A DNA stretch of 47,473 nucleotides from JASLBX01 sp036374175 (GTDB lineage: Bacteria; Actinomycetota; Actinomycetes; Jiangellales; Jiangellaceae). This document shows, one piece after another, positions 24,683 to 32,556 of the stretch; positions within the stretch are counted from its first letter, which is position 1, and the number at the start of each line of letters is the position of its first letter. The notes beneath the pieces are model-generated. The model was not told where the DNA came from and ran no database searches. It saw only the letters and a program-made list of their open reading frames with translations. The position numbers were made by a program, and so were the translations under genes. Location: contig DASUUH010000057.1 in assembly GCA_036374175.1 (NCBI GenBank), forward strand, positions 1 to 47,473. The letters run 5' to 3'.

Positions 24683-25084
24683 TTAGCGCTGACGGGCCTC
24701 CCTAGCATGGCGCCGCTCCTGGACAAATAGCTCCCAGGCGTGCCGGCCGTCCATCGTGAGCCTCTGGGCGGCGTGTCGGGCCTCCATCCACGCCAACTGA
24801 GACGCGTGCCTGGCCTCCATCCAGGCGTGCTGCAGCGCGTGTCGCGTGCTCAACGCGGCCTTGCGCGAGGGCGGTGCGTCCGTCGCGTTCTGGTGATCAG
24901 CGATGTGCTGGTCGGCCAGCTTGGCATGCTCAGTGCCGTGCTGGGCGTAAAGGGCCTCGTGCGCCTCCAGGTGCTGGCGGGATACCCGCTCGTGGTCCTC
25001 AACGTGCCGGTGCTCCACCTCTGCGTGGTCCGCCACGTGCCGGCTGCCGGCGTCGACGCGGGGTGTCGTATCCTCCTGCGCCAT
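24683..25084 (-). CDS. His-rich hendecad-repeat protein
   Basis: A 133-residue helical protein with about 17 His. Residues 14-65 alternate His with acidic and small residues (RHVADHAEVEHRHVEDHERV). Residues 73-127 are five 11-residue repeats each ending RHA: SRKAALSTRHA, LQHAWMEARHA, SQLAWMEARHA, AQRLTMDGRHA, WELFVQERRHA. That spacing suits a right-handed coiled coil lined with His, suggesting metal binding or a pH-sensitive assembly. No signal peptide. The ATG at 25084 was chosen because GAGG lies 8 nt upstream; two closer start codons (25090, 25093) do not fit. It lies 281 bp downstream of a multicopper oxidase on the same strand. Confidence 0.75.
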   Translation of the reverse strand: MAQEDTTPRVDAGSRHVADHAEVEHRHVEDHERVSRQHLEAHEALYAQHGTEHAKLADQHIADHQNATDAPPSRKAALSTRHALQHAWMEARHASQLAWMEARHAAQRLTMDGRHAWELFVQERRHAREARQR

Positions 25085-25365
25085 GATCATCACCTCGTTC
25101 TCGTGGTCCTCACGACGCTACTCTTCGTACGGCGAGAGAGGGAGTGGGGCGGTCTGCCCAATCTGCTGTGGTCGGCTGTCGTGGCTAAATGGCGCAGGCC
25201 CATCGCGCGGCTGGGCAGCCAGGCGGTAACCCGCGCCCCGACGCTGACGCGTAGAGCGGTACGGATGGTGTCGACATCGCGTACCGGACGTCGACAGGTG
25301 GCCGTGGTCAGCAATGGACGGCCGCGTACGCTGTTACGCGCTAGACGGGGTCGATTCGGTGCTGC

Positions 25366-27000
25366 TTACACCACCTCGAATGGCCGCATCATGTCATCGT
25401 CTTCATGCTCGAGGAGGTGGCAGTGCAGCACGTACTTCTGCGTGCCGGTGACATCCGGCGGCAGCTCGTACCGCGCCCGGATCCGTGTCACCTCGCGGGG
25501 GTTGGCAAACGCGTTGTCCTTGAAACCGATGTCGTTGGTCTGGAGTGGAAGCGGCCCGCCGGTGTAGTAGGGCGCCGGGTCGGGGGCGGGCAGGTTGTTC
25601 GCCCGCGCCGCGGTCAGCGCCGCCCGGTAGGCGGTCACGTCGAATGGCCGCCGGCTCACGATCTGGAACTGAACCAGGTGGACGTGGATCGGGTGCGTGG
25701 CCCCGGTGAGGTTGATCAGCAGCCAGTCTTCGACGTCCCCCTCGGGCACTTGAATGTTCACCGGATCATGGAAGCGTAGACCGTCGATCAGGAACCGGCC
25801 GCCGGCGAACTCGAGTGTGATGTAGCGCTCGCGCTGGGGCTGCCCGAAGTTCGGCAGGGATCCCGGCAGACTGGTCGGGATCGTGGCAGGGCCGGGGCTG
25901 TTGACCGTGGTACCGGCGCCGAGAACACGGAAGAGCATGATCTCGGGGAGGTTCACGGCCGGCGCGCTGACCACGCTGGCCGGCAGGTCGACGTTGCGGA
26001 GCACCAACTCCTTGCCCTCGAACCCGGCGAAATCCACGATCACATCGGCCCGGTCGGCCGAGCCCATCAGCAGCCGTTCCCTGACCACCGGCGCGTCGAA
26101 CATCCCTCCTTCTGCCCCTATCTGGTGGAAGGGTGGGCCGTCGGCTAGCTCAAGGTGGAAGAAGCGGTGGTTCGCGCCGTTGAGAAACCGGAAGCGGTAC
26201 TTGCGTGGTTCGACGTTGAGAAACGGGAAGGCCACGCCGTTCACGATCGCGGTGTCCCCGAACCCGAAGGGGGGCAGGTAGAGCAGCTGGCCGTTCTCGT
26301 CGAACGAGCGGTCCTGAATCACGATCGGTATCTCGTACTGTCCGCCCGGGATGCCGATCGGGTTGGGCTCTGCCCCGGTGTCGTGCGCGTCGCGGATCAG
26401 GTAGTAGCCCGCCAGCCCCGCGTACACGTTCAGGCGCGTGAGCCCGTGTGCGTGGTCGTGATACCAGAGCGTGGTCGCCGGCTGCTCGTTCGGGTAGAAC
26501 GCGGTCTGCGTCTCGCCCTGCAGATACTCCGGCGCGGGGGTGGCGTACGGGTTGCCGTCGCTGGCGCCCGAGACAAGGTTTCCATGCATGTGAGTCAGCG
26601 TCCGCACCGAGGCATCACCGCCGGTCAAGCTGGTGTCCACCGGCAACAGGTGGGTGGTCGGGAGCTGGTTCGTCCATGACACGGTGACCGGGGTCCCCTT
26701 ATGCACCTCGATCGTCGGGCCGGGATAGGTCGGGCCGGTAGCGCCGTCGTCATAACCCCACACGGTGGTCCGCCCCAGCATCGGGTGCAGCCTCTGCCGC
26801 GTCTGGCGCTGGGTGATGTGGAAGGTGTTGACCGACACCGGCGTCGCCTTCGCCGGCACCGGCAGCCGGACCGTGAACAGAGGCACCGTCGCAGGCTTTG
26901 ATGCTGCCGCCATCGGCGCCGCTGGAAAAGCCGCGGACGGGATGATCAGCCCCAGCGCACCGGCTGTTCCGCCCTTCAAAAGCTGCCGCCTGGTGATCAT
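25366..27000 (-). CDS. Multicopper oxidase, Tat-exported (CotA/bilirubin-oxidase-like)
   Basis: A 544-residue oxidase. The N-terminus TRRQLLKGGTAGALGLIIPS is a twin-arginine signal with cleavage near APMAAASK. Copper motifs are LTHMHGNL, TTLWYHDHAHGLTRLNVYAG, THPIHVHLVQFQIV and VLHCHLLEHEDDDMM, with Met as likely axial ligand. The domain order and HDHAHG motif match CotA/spore-coat and bilirubin-oxidase-like laccases that oxidise phenols, bilirubin or metals with O2. AGGGGGTAGGAACG precedes the ATG. Together with the membrane-anchored oxidase at 19659-21665 it makes a copper-oxidase region. Confidence 0.94.
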   Translation of the reverse strand: MITRRQLLKGGTAGALGLIIPSAAFPAAPMAAASKPATVPLFTVRLPVPAKATPVSVNTFHITQRQTRQRLHPMLGRTTVWGYDDGATGPTYPGPTIEVHKGTPVTVSWTNQLPTTHLLPVDTSLTGGDASVRTLTHMHGNLVSGASDGNPYATPAPEYLQGETQTAFYPNEQPATTLWYHDHAHGLTRLNVYAGLAGYYLIRDAHDTGAEPNPIGIPGGQYEIPIVIQDRSFDENGQLLYLPPFGFGDTAIVNGVAFPFLNVEPRKYRFRFLNGANHRFFHLELADGPPFHQIGAEGGMFDAPVVRERLLMGSADRADVIVDFAGFEGKELVLRNVDLPASVVSAPAVNLPEIMLFRVLGAGTTVNSPGPATIPTSLPGSLPNFGQPQRERYITLEFAGGRFLIDGLRFHDPVNIQVPEGDVEDWLLINLTGATHPIHVHLVQFQIVSRRPFDVTAYRAALTAARANNLPAPDPAPYYTGGPLPLQTNDIGFKDNAFANPREVTRIRARYELPPDVTGTQKYVLHCHLLEHEDDDMMRPFEVV

Positions 27001-27240
27001 CGTTCCTACCCCCTAGGGCCTGGACGGCTACAGCCCTACCATCGACCTCGCACAGCTCCGGGTCAATAAGGAAACCCGCCTCCACGCGTGACAGGTCGGC
27101 GGCGCGGTACTCGAGCTACCAGCCCACGTGCGGAAGATCGCCGAGATCTCAGCGGGCAGTTGGGCGAGGATGTCGCGTCCGGGACTTGAGACCGGGCCTG
27201 CGTATCGCCTCACGGACACCGTCCGGGCCCGAAGAGTCAT
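27001..27240. other. Gene-poor strip upstream of the multicopper oxidase
   Basis: No gene could be supported. It contains the oxidase promoter side and possibly the lost 5' part of the nitroreductase-like remnant that follows; frames here are short and lack a recognisable motif. Confidence 0.4.
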
Positions 27241-27695
27241 AGTCACCACACCGTCGACGGCCTCGAGCCCGGCCGGTACTGCTGGTTGAACGGCGACATC
27301 GCCCTACGAGCGGCCAGATCCGTGGCCGAGGCCCGAGCCACCGCCGCACACCTGTGCCTCGACCAGGCGTTGGGCGGTGATTCCGCGTACACGTTGTTCG
27401 CCTGCGCCGACCTCGGCGAGGTCCTGCACCATCTCGGCGACCGCGGTTACCGGGTGCCGAGACTGAGGTGCGCATCGCGGTGGGACGGATGCAGCTGGCA
27501 GCCTTTGCGCTCGGGTACGGAGCAACCGGCCTGACCTTCTACGACGAGGTCTCCACCACGTTCTCCACCTCGGCGGCCTGCATGATGGCGTGCTCGGTGG
27601 GTGAGCCGAGCTACACACCCGTCCCGGGTGGCAGACCGGGCCATCCAACGGAGCTCACTGACCGATCGCCGCTGGCCGACCTCAATGACGGCTGA
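27241..27695 (+). pseudogene. Nitroreductase-like (SagB/thiazoline oxidase class) remnant
   Basis: Two frames match the C-terminal half of nitroreductase-fold SagB-type proteins. The first reads SHHTVDGLEPGRYCWLNGDI, then AAHLCLDQALGGDSAYTLFA and CADLGEVLHHLGDRGYR; after a shift near 27454-27462 the second reads EVRIAVGRMQLAAFALGYGA, TGLTFYDEVSTTFSTSAACM and VGEPSYTPVPGGRPGHPTEL, ending TGA at 27693. No start, ribosome site or N-terminal domain was found, so the gene has lost its front as well as its frame. Active members use FMN for nitro or azoline oxidation; this copy cannot. Confidence 0.65.
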
Positions 27696-28033
27696 GCAGG
27701 ACTCTCTGCCATCCAACGGCGTTGAGCAGTTGCACGACTGGTTGCTGGGTTGGCTGCCTAACCCGCAGCTAAAAAGAGTTCGACGTGCAGGCCGCGTACC
27801 GAGGCCCATACTTCCCTGAGCTGCTGTTGGTTCGGAGCTCGTCCCCGACGTTCTCGATGGTGGCGATCACCTCGACGAAGCGCGCCTCCAAGCCCGCGGC
27901 TTTCGGTCATTCGCCGCTCATGAGCTGACCCATGCTGAGTAGAAGTGTCTCCAGCCACCACCAGGTCGCCGTGGCACCTGCGACCAGCAACCGACTCGGC
28001 GACCCGTCGAGGGCAGCCACGCGGCGCAGTACG
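27696..28033. other. Gene-poor strip
   Basis: No coding region, RNA or repeat was recognised. Short open frames exist on both strands, but none has a ribosome site or recognisable motif. Confidence 0.4.
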
Positions 28034-28313
28034 TCAGCCCAGCTTCTGGATGATTCCCGTCATCTCCTCAGCGGTGTACGCCCGGAGCGTGGTGGTTCGG
28101 ATGTTGCCCTGTGCTCCGAGGGAGAGCAGGAACGCGGTCCCGGACTCGTCGTCCGGGAACTCTGCGATGGAAACGATGTCGTACGGGCCGACCGTCCAGT
28201 AGGTGCCTATGACGTTTCCGCCCATGCGTTGAGCAAGCTCGGTGCCTGCCTTGGCCCGCTCTACGGTCTGCTTCGAGTTGTGGGCCTGAGTGAATCCATC
28301 CGTCGTCGCTCAT
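28034..28313 (-). pseudogene. GYD-domain protein with a 5' frameshift
   Basis: From 28309 leftward one frame gives FTQAHNSKQTVERAKAGTEL, AQRMGGNVIGTYWTVGPYDI, VSIAEFPDDESGTAFLLSLG and AQGNIRTTTLRAYTAEEM, clearly the GYD family (about 95 residues, function unknown). This frame has no start codon before the Met at 28225. An ATG at 28313 with GGGGGTG about 10 nt upstream is one frame off; removing the G at 28301 joins it, giving MSDD then DGFTQ. One extra base therefore explains the gene. The usual beta strand at the family's N-terminus is not obvious, so the 5' end may be more badly altered. Confidence 0.6.
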
Positions 28314-28410
28314 TGACAGAACACCCCCACGAGTGGACGCGAGAGCAACTCGACGGCCTCGGGACGCGTCAAGCGGCGCTTGTTCGGGTCTGCTTCGGGG
28401 TTCATCAGGC

Positions 28411-29331
28411 TCATTCTCGTGAGTGCCACGGGTCCTCGCGCTGCCAGACGGTCGGGAAGTGCAGGGCGACGTCCTGCCGGGCCGCGAGTTCGGTGAAGAC
28501 TCGCATCGTCGCGTCGAGGTCGTCACCGGCATAGGGCAGGGCGCGCAGCGGCAGATCCAAGGGGCGGAAGAAGTCGTCCCAATGGATGAGCACAACCCGG
28601 CGGGCGCCCACAGTGTCCACCGTCTCGGTCCAGTAGGTCCGCATGTAGTCCTCGCTCTGCGCACCAAGTTGGCCCACGCCGAGATAGGCCACGTCCGCCC
28701 GCCGGCCGGTCAGTTTGCCGGAAACGAACCCCGCGCTGCCCTGGATCAGAGCAGTTCGGCCGCTCGCGTGCTCGGCCAATATCGACCAGGCCTCGCCGCA
28801 CCGGTAGGCGTTCGCCTTTGCCGGTGGGACTACGGGTTCGGTGATGTGCCCCGGAAATCGATCCGGGGGGCAGTGCTCGGACTCGATCCACGTGAGCCGG
28901 AACGCTCCGAAGGTCAGGGGCTCTGAGGGTGTCACGACCTTGATCTGATCGTCGTGGAGTCCATGTCCGCGGCCAACGTTCGCCGCCGATTCCCCACCGA
29001 CGAGGATCGCGCCAGTTCGCTGTGCGACGACCGCGGCGTCCATCGCGTGGTCGTAGTGCGTGTGCACAGGCACGACCGCGTCGAGTCGATCGATGCCGAC
29101 ACGAGCGAGCGCGGTGTCGATCCGGGTTACATCCGGACCGATCTTCCGCAGGCCGACCTTGAGCAGCGACGGCCGCGAGAAGAACCCGTCGGTGAGCACC
29201 GCCGACTCACCGTCCTGGAAAAGCAGGCTCGAGACACCGAGAAAGGTAACCCCGAACTCGTCCCGGGCAGGGGGCACGTCGAAGCGGTCGGTGTAGCTGC
29301 TGATGTCTGGACGACCTGGCTTGAGGCGCAT
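28411..29331 (-). CDS. MBL-fold metallo-hydrolase
   Basis: A 306-residue protein of the metallo-beta-lactamase fold: early VTFLGVSSLLFQDGESAVLTDGFF, metal motif VPVHTHYDHAMDAA, then a central region with TWIESEHCPP and the late metal ligand region RRVVLIHWDDFF. It resembles the UlaG/ N-acyl-phosphatidylethanolamine-hydrolase-like group of lactonases or phosphodiesterases; no specific substrate can be given. The ATG at 29331 follows TAGCGT by 6 nt, so it is likely leaderless. Divergent from the TspO-like gene, with an 81-bp gap that holds both promoters. Confidence 0.85.
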   Translation of the reverse strand: MRLKPGRPDISSYTDRFDVPPARDEFGVTFLGVSSLLFQDGESAVLTDGFFSRPSLLKVGLRKIGPDVTRIDTALARVGIDRLDAVVPVHTHYDHAMDAAVVAQRTGAILVGGESAANVGRGHGLHDDQIKVVTPSEPLTFGAFRLTWIESEHCPPDRFPGHITEPVVPPAKANAYRCGEAWSILAEHASGRTALIQGSAGFVSGKLTGRRADVAYLGVGQLGAQSEDYMRTYWTETVDTVGARRVVLIHWDDFFRPLDLPLRALPYAGDDLDATMRVFTELAARQDVALHFPTVWQREDPWHSRE

Positions 29332-29337
29332 GTGGGG

Positions 29338-29343
29338 ACGCTA
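29338..29343 (-). promoter_or_regulatory. -10 box of the leaderless MBL gene
   Basis: TAGCGT on the minus strand lies 6 nt before the ATG at 29331, with no Shine-Dalgarno. Confidence 0.4.
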
Positions 29344-29400
29344 CCTGCCGACGTCATCGGTCAGCCGCCAGCTGGAGCCGGGGTCTAAAACGTTGGCCAC

Positions 29401-29406
29401 TACAGT
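29401..29406 (+). promoter_or_regulatory. -10 box of the leaderless TspO-like gene
   Basis: TACAGT lies 6 nt before the ATG at 29413, with no Shine-Dalgarno. Confidence 0.4.
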
Positions 29407-29412
29407 GAGCCG

Positions 29413-29868
29413 ATGGATTGGCGACGGCTTTCCCGCGCCGCGGTGCCCGTCGCTACAGCTGCGTTGTTGGGCAACGCATTCGTCGGTCGGCGGTCCATGG
29501 AGTGGTTCGCGAGCCTCCGACGCCCGAAGATCCAGTTACAGATGCCGGGGTTCTACGCGGTCGGCGGCATCTACTACCTGCTGATGCTTGTTGTCGTCCA
29601 CCGAGCGATCGCATCGGGCGACAAGGATTCGTACCGCCGTGCGATGGTCGTCTTGGCCGGCAATGAGTTGTGGAACCTGCTGTTCTTCGGCCGTCGGAGC
29701 ACACGGGCCGGATTCGTTGGCATCCTGGCCTTCACGGTGCCGTTGCTGCGGCTGCAGGCCTCGGTAGCGACCGACCCGGTATCGACCCTTGCGTTGAGCC
29801 CGTACACACTCTGGGTAATCGGGTACGACATCCCTTGGACATACCAACTGTGGCGCCTCAACCGTTGA
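29413..29868 (+). CDS. TspO/MBR-like membrane protein
   Basis: A 151-residue protein with about five helices. After the first helix comes MEWFASLRRPKIQLQMPGFY, the counterpart of the TspO loop W-x-x-L-x-x-P with the PP pair diverged; then YYLLMLVVVHRAIAS, the NELWNLLFFG motif (a key TspO element) and a last helix LWVIGYDIPWTYQLWRLN. TspO proteins bind porphyrins and lipids and respond to oxidative stress. The divergence in loop 1 makes ligand choice uncertain. Confidence 0.8.
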   Translation: MDWRRLSRAAVPVATAALLGNAFVGRRSMEWFASLRRPKIQLQMPGFYAVGGIYYLLMLVVVHRAIASGDKDSYRRAMVVLAGNELWNLLFFGRRSTRAGFVGILAFTVPLLRLQASVATDPVSTLALSPYTLWVIGYDIPWTYQLWRLNR

Positions 29869-29924
29869 CAACCCTTGACCCCGTCCGGAGGCGACGATCC
29901 AACGCGATCGCAGGCGACCGGACA

Positions 29925-29953
29925 TTGACGGCTGTTACGCCCAGCCGTACGTT
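29925..29953 (+). promoter_or_regulatory. Promoter of the M14 carboxypeptidase gene
   Basis: TTGACG (29925-29930) and TACGTT (29948-29953) are 17 nt apart. A hairpin AGTCGTG/CACGACT (29960-29979) begins at the predicted start of an about 85-nt leader, and the promoter spacer holds the palindrome ACGGCTG-N7-CAGCCGT. Confidence 0.45.
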
Positions 29954-30044
29954 GACTGAAGTCGTGTCATAGCACGACTCAGCTATCTCGGGTACGGCCC
30001 TGAAGTCGGCGTCAACGGTCAAACACCATAGGAGGCGATCATTG

Positions 30045-31139
30045 ATGCGACGTTTACTGGGCGGATTTGCCGCCGCCGTCCTACTTGCTACCGGGTTGAC
30101 CACCGCGCCGGCTGCGGCTGATCCGCCGCACAACCCTGGCGGACCGTGTATCCAACCCAACCAGCACCAGTCGCTGGAAAGCGTCTACTTCTACGAGGAC
30201 GTGGTCAAGGCGCTCGACCAGATCGAGGGGGCCAGCCAGGGGCTCATCACAGTGAACAGCGCCGGGCAGTCCGGCCTGGGACGCGAGCTGCTGTACGCGA
30301 CGGTCGGCACCGGCGACACGGTCTTCTGGATTCAGGGCCGCATCCACGGCAACGAGCGGCTCGGCACCCAGTCCGCGCTCCGGGTTCTCAGCTGGCTAAC
30401 GTCTGGCCACCCGGATGCCAGGATGATCAGGGAACAGCTGACCGTCATCGTCATCCCGATGTACAACCCCGATGGCGCGGAGTTCGTAACAGCGTCGGGT
30501 CTTCGCGGCATTCGCGGGTCCGTGACGCCAAACTTCAATCTCGACCTGAACAGGGACTGGGGTCCGCAGCCGGCGCCGGGCTTCGGTCAGCAGGGCTCCT
30601 TCGCGCAGCCTGAGTCCCGGGCGTGGTGGGCGCTGTATGCCGAGATGTTGCCGAACTACGCGCTCGACTACCACCACGTAGGTCAGGCGCATGTAGTGCA
30701 GGGCACCGACGATCTCACCCAGTTCCAGATCGGTCACCGCCCGATCGCCATCTCGGCCTTCACCGACGAGCAGTGGCAGACCAACCGGGCCATGGTCATG
30801 GTCGTCAAGGAGGCCGTCGAGAGCTTGGGAGTGATCACTCCGACGCTTTACGGTCCGGCCCAGAATCCGGCATTCCACATCCCCAACGCAGTGATCAGCA
30901 CGATGCTCCTCGGCGACAGTGCCCCGCCTGGTGAGCAGGTTCCCGACCACCGGGTCGACGGCGCACTGTTCTTCGAGTTCCGCTCGGTCGGGCAGAAGAG
31001 CAGCGGCTTGCTCGTCGAGGCCCATATCAGGCCGACGAAGGCACTGCTGGCCGCGGTGGCCAACGGGTCGTTGGCCGATGTCGACATCAGTGGCTTCGAC
31101 GACATCCCGTTCCCGCAGGCCGTCCCCTGCGGCACGTAG
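30045..31139 (+). CDS. Secreted M14 family zinc carboxypeptidase-like protein
   Basis: A 364-residue exported protein. The ATG at 30045 has GGAGG 9 nt upstream; the signal peptide MRRLLGGFAAAVLLATGLTT ends near APAAADP. The peptidase M14 zinc site is RIHGNERLGTQ (His and Glu) with the third ligand His in ALDYHHVGQ; NLDLNRDW supplies the substrate-binding Asn-Arg pair, and the catalytic Glu is probably in LLVEAHI near the C-terminus. Members trim C-terminal residues from peptides or peptidoglycan stems outside the cell. Ends in a 17-bp palindromic terminator shared with the convergent VOC gene. Confidence 0.88.
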   Translation: MRRLLGGFAAAVLLATGLTTAPAAADPPHNPGGPCIQPNQHQSLESVYFYEDVVKALDQIEGASQGLITVNSAGQSGLGRELLYATVGTGDTVFWIQGRIHGNERLGTQSALRVLSWLTSGHPDARMIREQLTVIVIPMYNPDGAEFVTASGLRGIRGSVTPNFNLDLNRDWGPQPAPGFGQQGSFAQPESRAWWALYAEMLPNYALDYHHVGQAHVVQGTDDLTQFQIGHRPIAISAFTDEQWQTNRAMVMVVKEAVESLGVITPTLYGPAQNPAFHIPNAVISTMLLGDSAPPGEQVPDHRVDGALFFEFRSVGQKSSGLLVEAHIRPTKALLAAVANGSLADVDISGFDDIPFPQAVPCGT

Positions 31140-31153
31140 CACTGCAACCCAGC

Positions 31154-31197
31154 CACGTTCGCCGGGCCGAACCATAGCGCTCGGCCCGGCGAACGTG
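31154..31197. terminator. 17-bp perfect palindrome between convergent genes
   Basis: CACGTTCGCCGGGCCGA (31154-31170) and its exact complement (31181-31197) form a 17-bp stem with a 10-nt loop, between the carboxypeptidase end and the VOC gene end. No T-tract; a bidirectional terminator. Confidence 0.75.
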
Positions 31198-31205
31198 TTC
31201 TCGGA

Positions 31206-31592
31206 CTAGCTCGGGGGAGTCTGCCCGACGTTAAGGATGTTGCCGTCCGGATCCTTGAACCACGCGGCCTTCATCGCCCCGAGGTCGGCGATGCCCCGTT
31301 CGTCGGTCTTGAGACTCGGCAAGTCGTACTTCTCGAACACCACGCCGCGGGACGTGAGTTCGTCTACCACCGACGCGATGTCGTCGACCTCCCACGAGGC
31401 CAGCGTGTGCTGCGCGTGGCCCGCGAACTGGCTCGGGTACAGGTAGAACTGAGTCGTACCTGACCGGTAGAAGACGCCGCCCGCCTGGTCCTCCGTCGCG
31501 TCGCTGAATCCCAGTGTGTCCTCGTAGAAGGCCCGTGCCCGCGCGAGGTCCGCAGTGGCGATCGTGGCGTATACCGGATTGTCACTAAGCAT
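31206..31592 (-). CDS. VOC (glyoxalase/bleomycin-resistance) family protein
   Basis: A 128-residue protein with the VOC fold: PVYATIATADLARARAFYED, TLGFSDATEDQAGGVFYRSG, FYLYPSQFAGHAQH and the C-terminal AAWFKDPDGNILNVGQ. The ATG at 31592 was chosen because GGGGGTG lies 6 nt upstream; the earlier frame is not protein-like. VOC members bind metals and act as lyases, dioxygenases or antibiotic-binding proteins; this short class has no known substrate. Divergent from the ArsR/AHSA1 operon. Confidence 0.85.
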   Translation of the reverse strand: MLSDNPVYATIATADLARARAFYEDTLGFSDATEDQAGGVFYRSGTTQFYLYPSQFAGHAQHTLASWEVDDIASVVDELTSRGVVFEKYDLPSLKTDERGIADLGAMKAAWFKDPDGNILNVGQTPPS

Positions 31593-31679
31593 TCCAATCA
31601 CCCCCAGCGCTGAGCCTAATGCAGTCGGCTCCGCCGCGGGCGAGTTCGGAGCAACCCGCCGCCTTGATATGTGACCGTA

Positions 31680-31709
31680 TTGACACGTGACCAATCAGTC
31701 ACCTATATT
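31680..31709 (+). promoter_or_regulatory. Consensus promoter of the ArsR operon
   Basis: TTGACA (31680-31685) and TATATT (31704-31709) with an 18-nt spacer, the best consensus promoter in the window. GTG at 31717 follows the -10 box by 7 nt, so the transcript is leaderless. Confidence 0.75.
31687..31702. promoter_or_regulatory. Likely ArsR operator inside the promoter
   Basis: GTGAC (31687-31691) and GTCAC (31698-31702) form an inverted repeat between the -35 and -10 boxes, and another GTGACC lies at 31671-31676. Binding of the ArsR-type product here would block RNA polymerase, giving autoregulation. Confidence 0.55.
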
Positions 31710-31716
31710 CGGTCTT

Positions 31717-32034
31717 GTGAACGACGACGACCCGGTGTTCAAGGCGCTGGCCGACCCGACTCGCCGGTTCTTGCTGGATCTGCTCTTCGAGCGCGACGGC
31801 CGCACGCTCACCGAGCTTGAGTCCGAGCTGGAGATGACTCGCTTCGGCGTCATGAAGCACCTTCGGCTGCTTGAAGAGGCTGGTCTCGTCGTCACGCGAC
31901 GATCGGGGCGGGAGAAGTTCCATTACCTCAATCCCGTCCCGATCCAACTGATCCACGACAGATGGATCGGCAAATTCCGGGAGCGTCGCGTGTCGGCACT
32001 CACCGAACTCAAAGCCAAGCTGGAGGAATCATGA
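31717..32034 (+). CDS. ArsR/SmtB-family transcriptional regulator
   Basis: A 105-residue winged-helix regulator: VFKALADPTRRFLLDLLFER, LTELESELEMTRFGVMKHLR recognition helix, LLEEAGLVVTRRSGREKFHY wing. No metal-binding Cys pair is seen, matching the group that pairs with AHSA1/SRPBCC genes rather than metal sensors. The GTG at 31717 is favoured over the GTG at 31687 because the latter lies between the -35 and -10 boxes. Its stop overlaps the next gene's ATG (ATGA). Confidence 0.9.
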   Translation: MNDDDPVFKALADPTRRFLLDLLFERDGRTLTELESELEMTRFGVMKHLRLLEEAGLVVTRRSGREKFHYLNPVPIQLIHDRWIGKFRERRVSALTELKAKLEES

Positions 32035-32546
32035 GCGACAACCCTCAGACCACGCAGGTCTACCGCGTCTACATCAAGGCGAGCCCAAAGGCGATCTGGG
32101 ACGCGATCACCAAACCAGAGTGGACGGAACGTTACGGCTACACCGGACTCGTCGACTTCGACCTGCGCCCGGGTGGGGCCTACCAGGTGCGCCCGACCGA
32201 GACGTTCAAGAAGGAGAGTGAGGCCCGATTCGGGGGCGAGTTGCCCGAGGTGATCATTGACGGTGAGGTCGTGGAGGCCGATCCGCCGCACAAACTCGTC
32301 CACACGTTCCGGATGCTGATGGACCCTGGGATGGCAGCCGAGCCGTACACCCGCCTGACCTACGAGATCAGGGAGCTTGACGACAAAGTCTGCTCGCTCA
32401 CTCTCACCCATGAGCTCGAAGGGGCCCCACAGCTCGCCTCGCTGGTACGTGGCGACCAGGAGGAATTCGGCGCGGGCGGCGGCCACGCCTGGGTGCTGAG
32501 CGAGCTCAAGACGCTACTTGAGACCGGCACGGCGTTCGCGGAGTAG
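32031..32546 (+). CDS. SRPBCC/AHSA1 family protein
   Basis: A 171-residue protein of the AHSA1 (activator of Hsp90 ATPase homologue 1-like) START-type fold: YRVYIKASPKAIWDAITKPE, YGYTGLVDFDLRPGGAYQVR, EVVEADPPHKLVHTFRML and a C-terminal helix HAWVLSELKTLLETG. The hydrophobic cavity binds small lipids or aromatic compounds; function in ArsR-AHSA1 pairs is not established. Overlaps ArsR by 4 nt, so it is co-translated, and 10 bp from the DUF998 gene. Confidence 0.9.
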   Translation: MSDNPQTTQVYRVYIKASPKAIWDAITKPEWTERYGYTGLVDFDLRPGGAYQVRPTETFKKESEARFGGELPEVIIDGEVVEADPPHKLVHTFRMLMDPGMAAEPYTRLTYEIRELDDKVCSLTLTHELEGAPQLASLVRGDQEEFGAGGGHAWVLSELKTLLETGTAFAE

Positions 32547-32556
32547 GGGGCATGTC

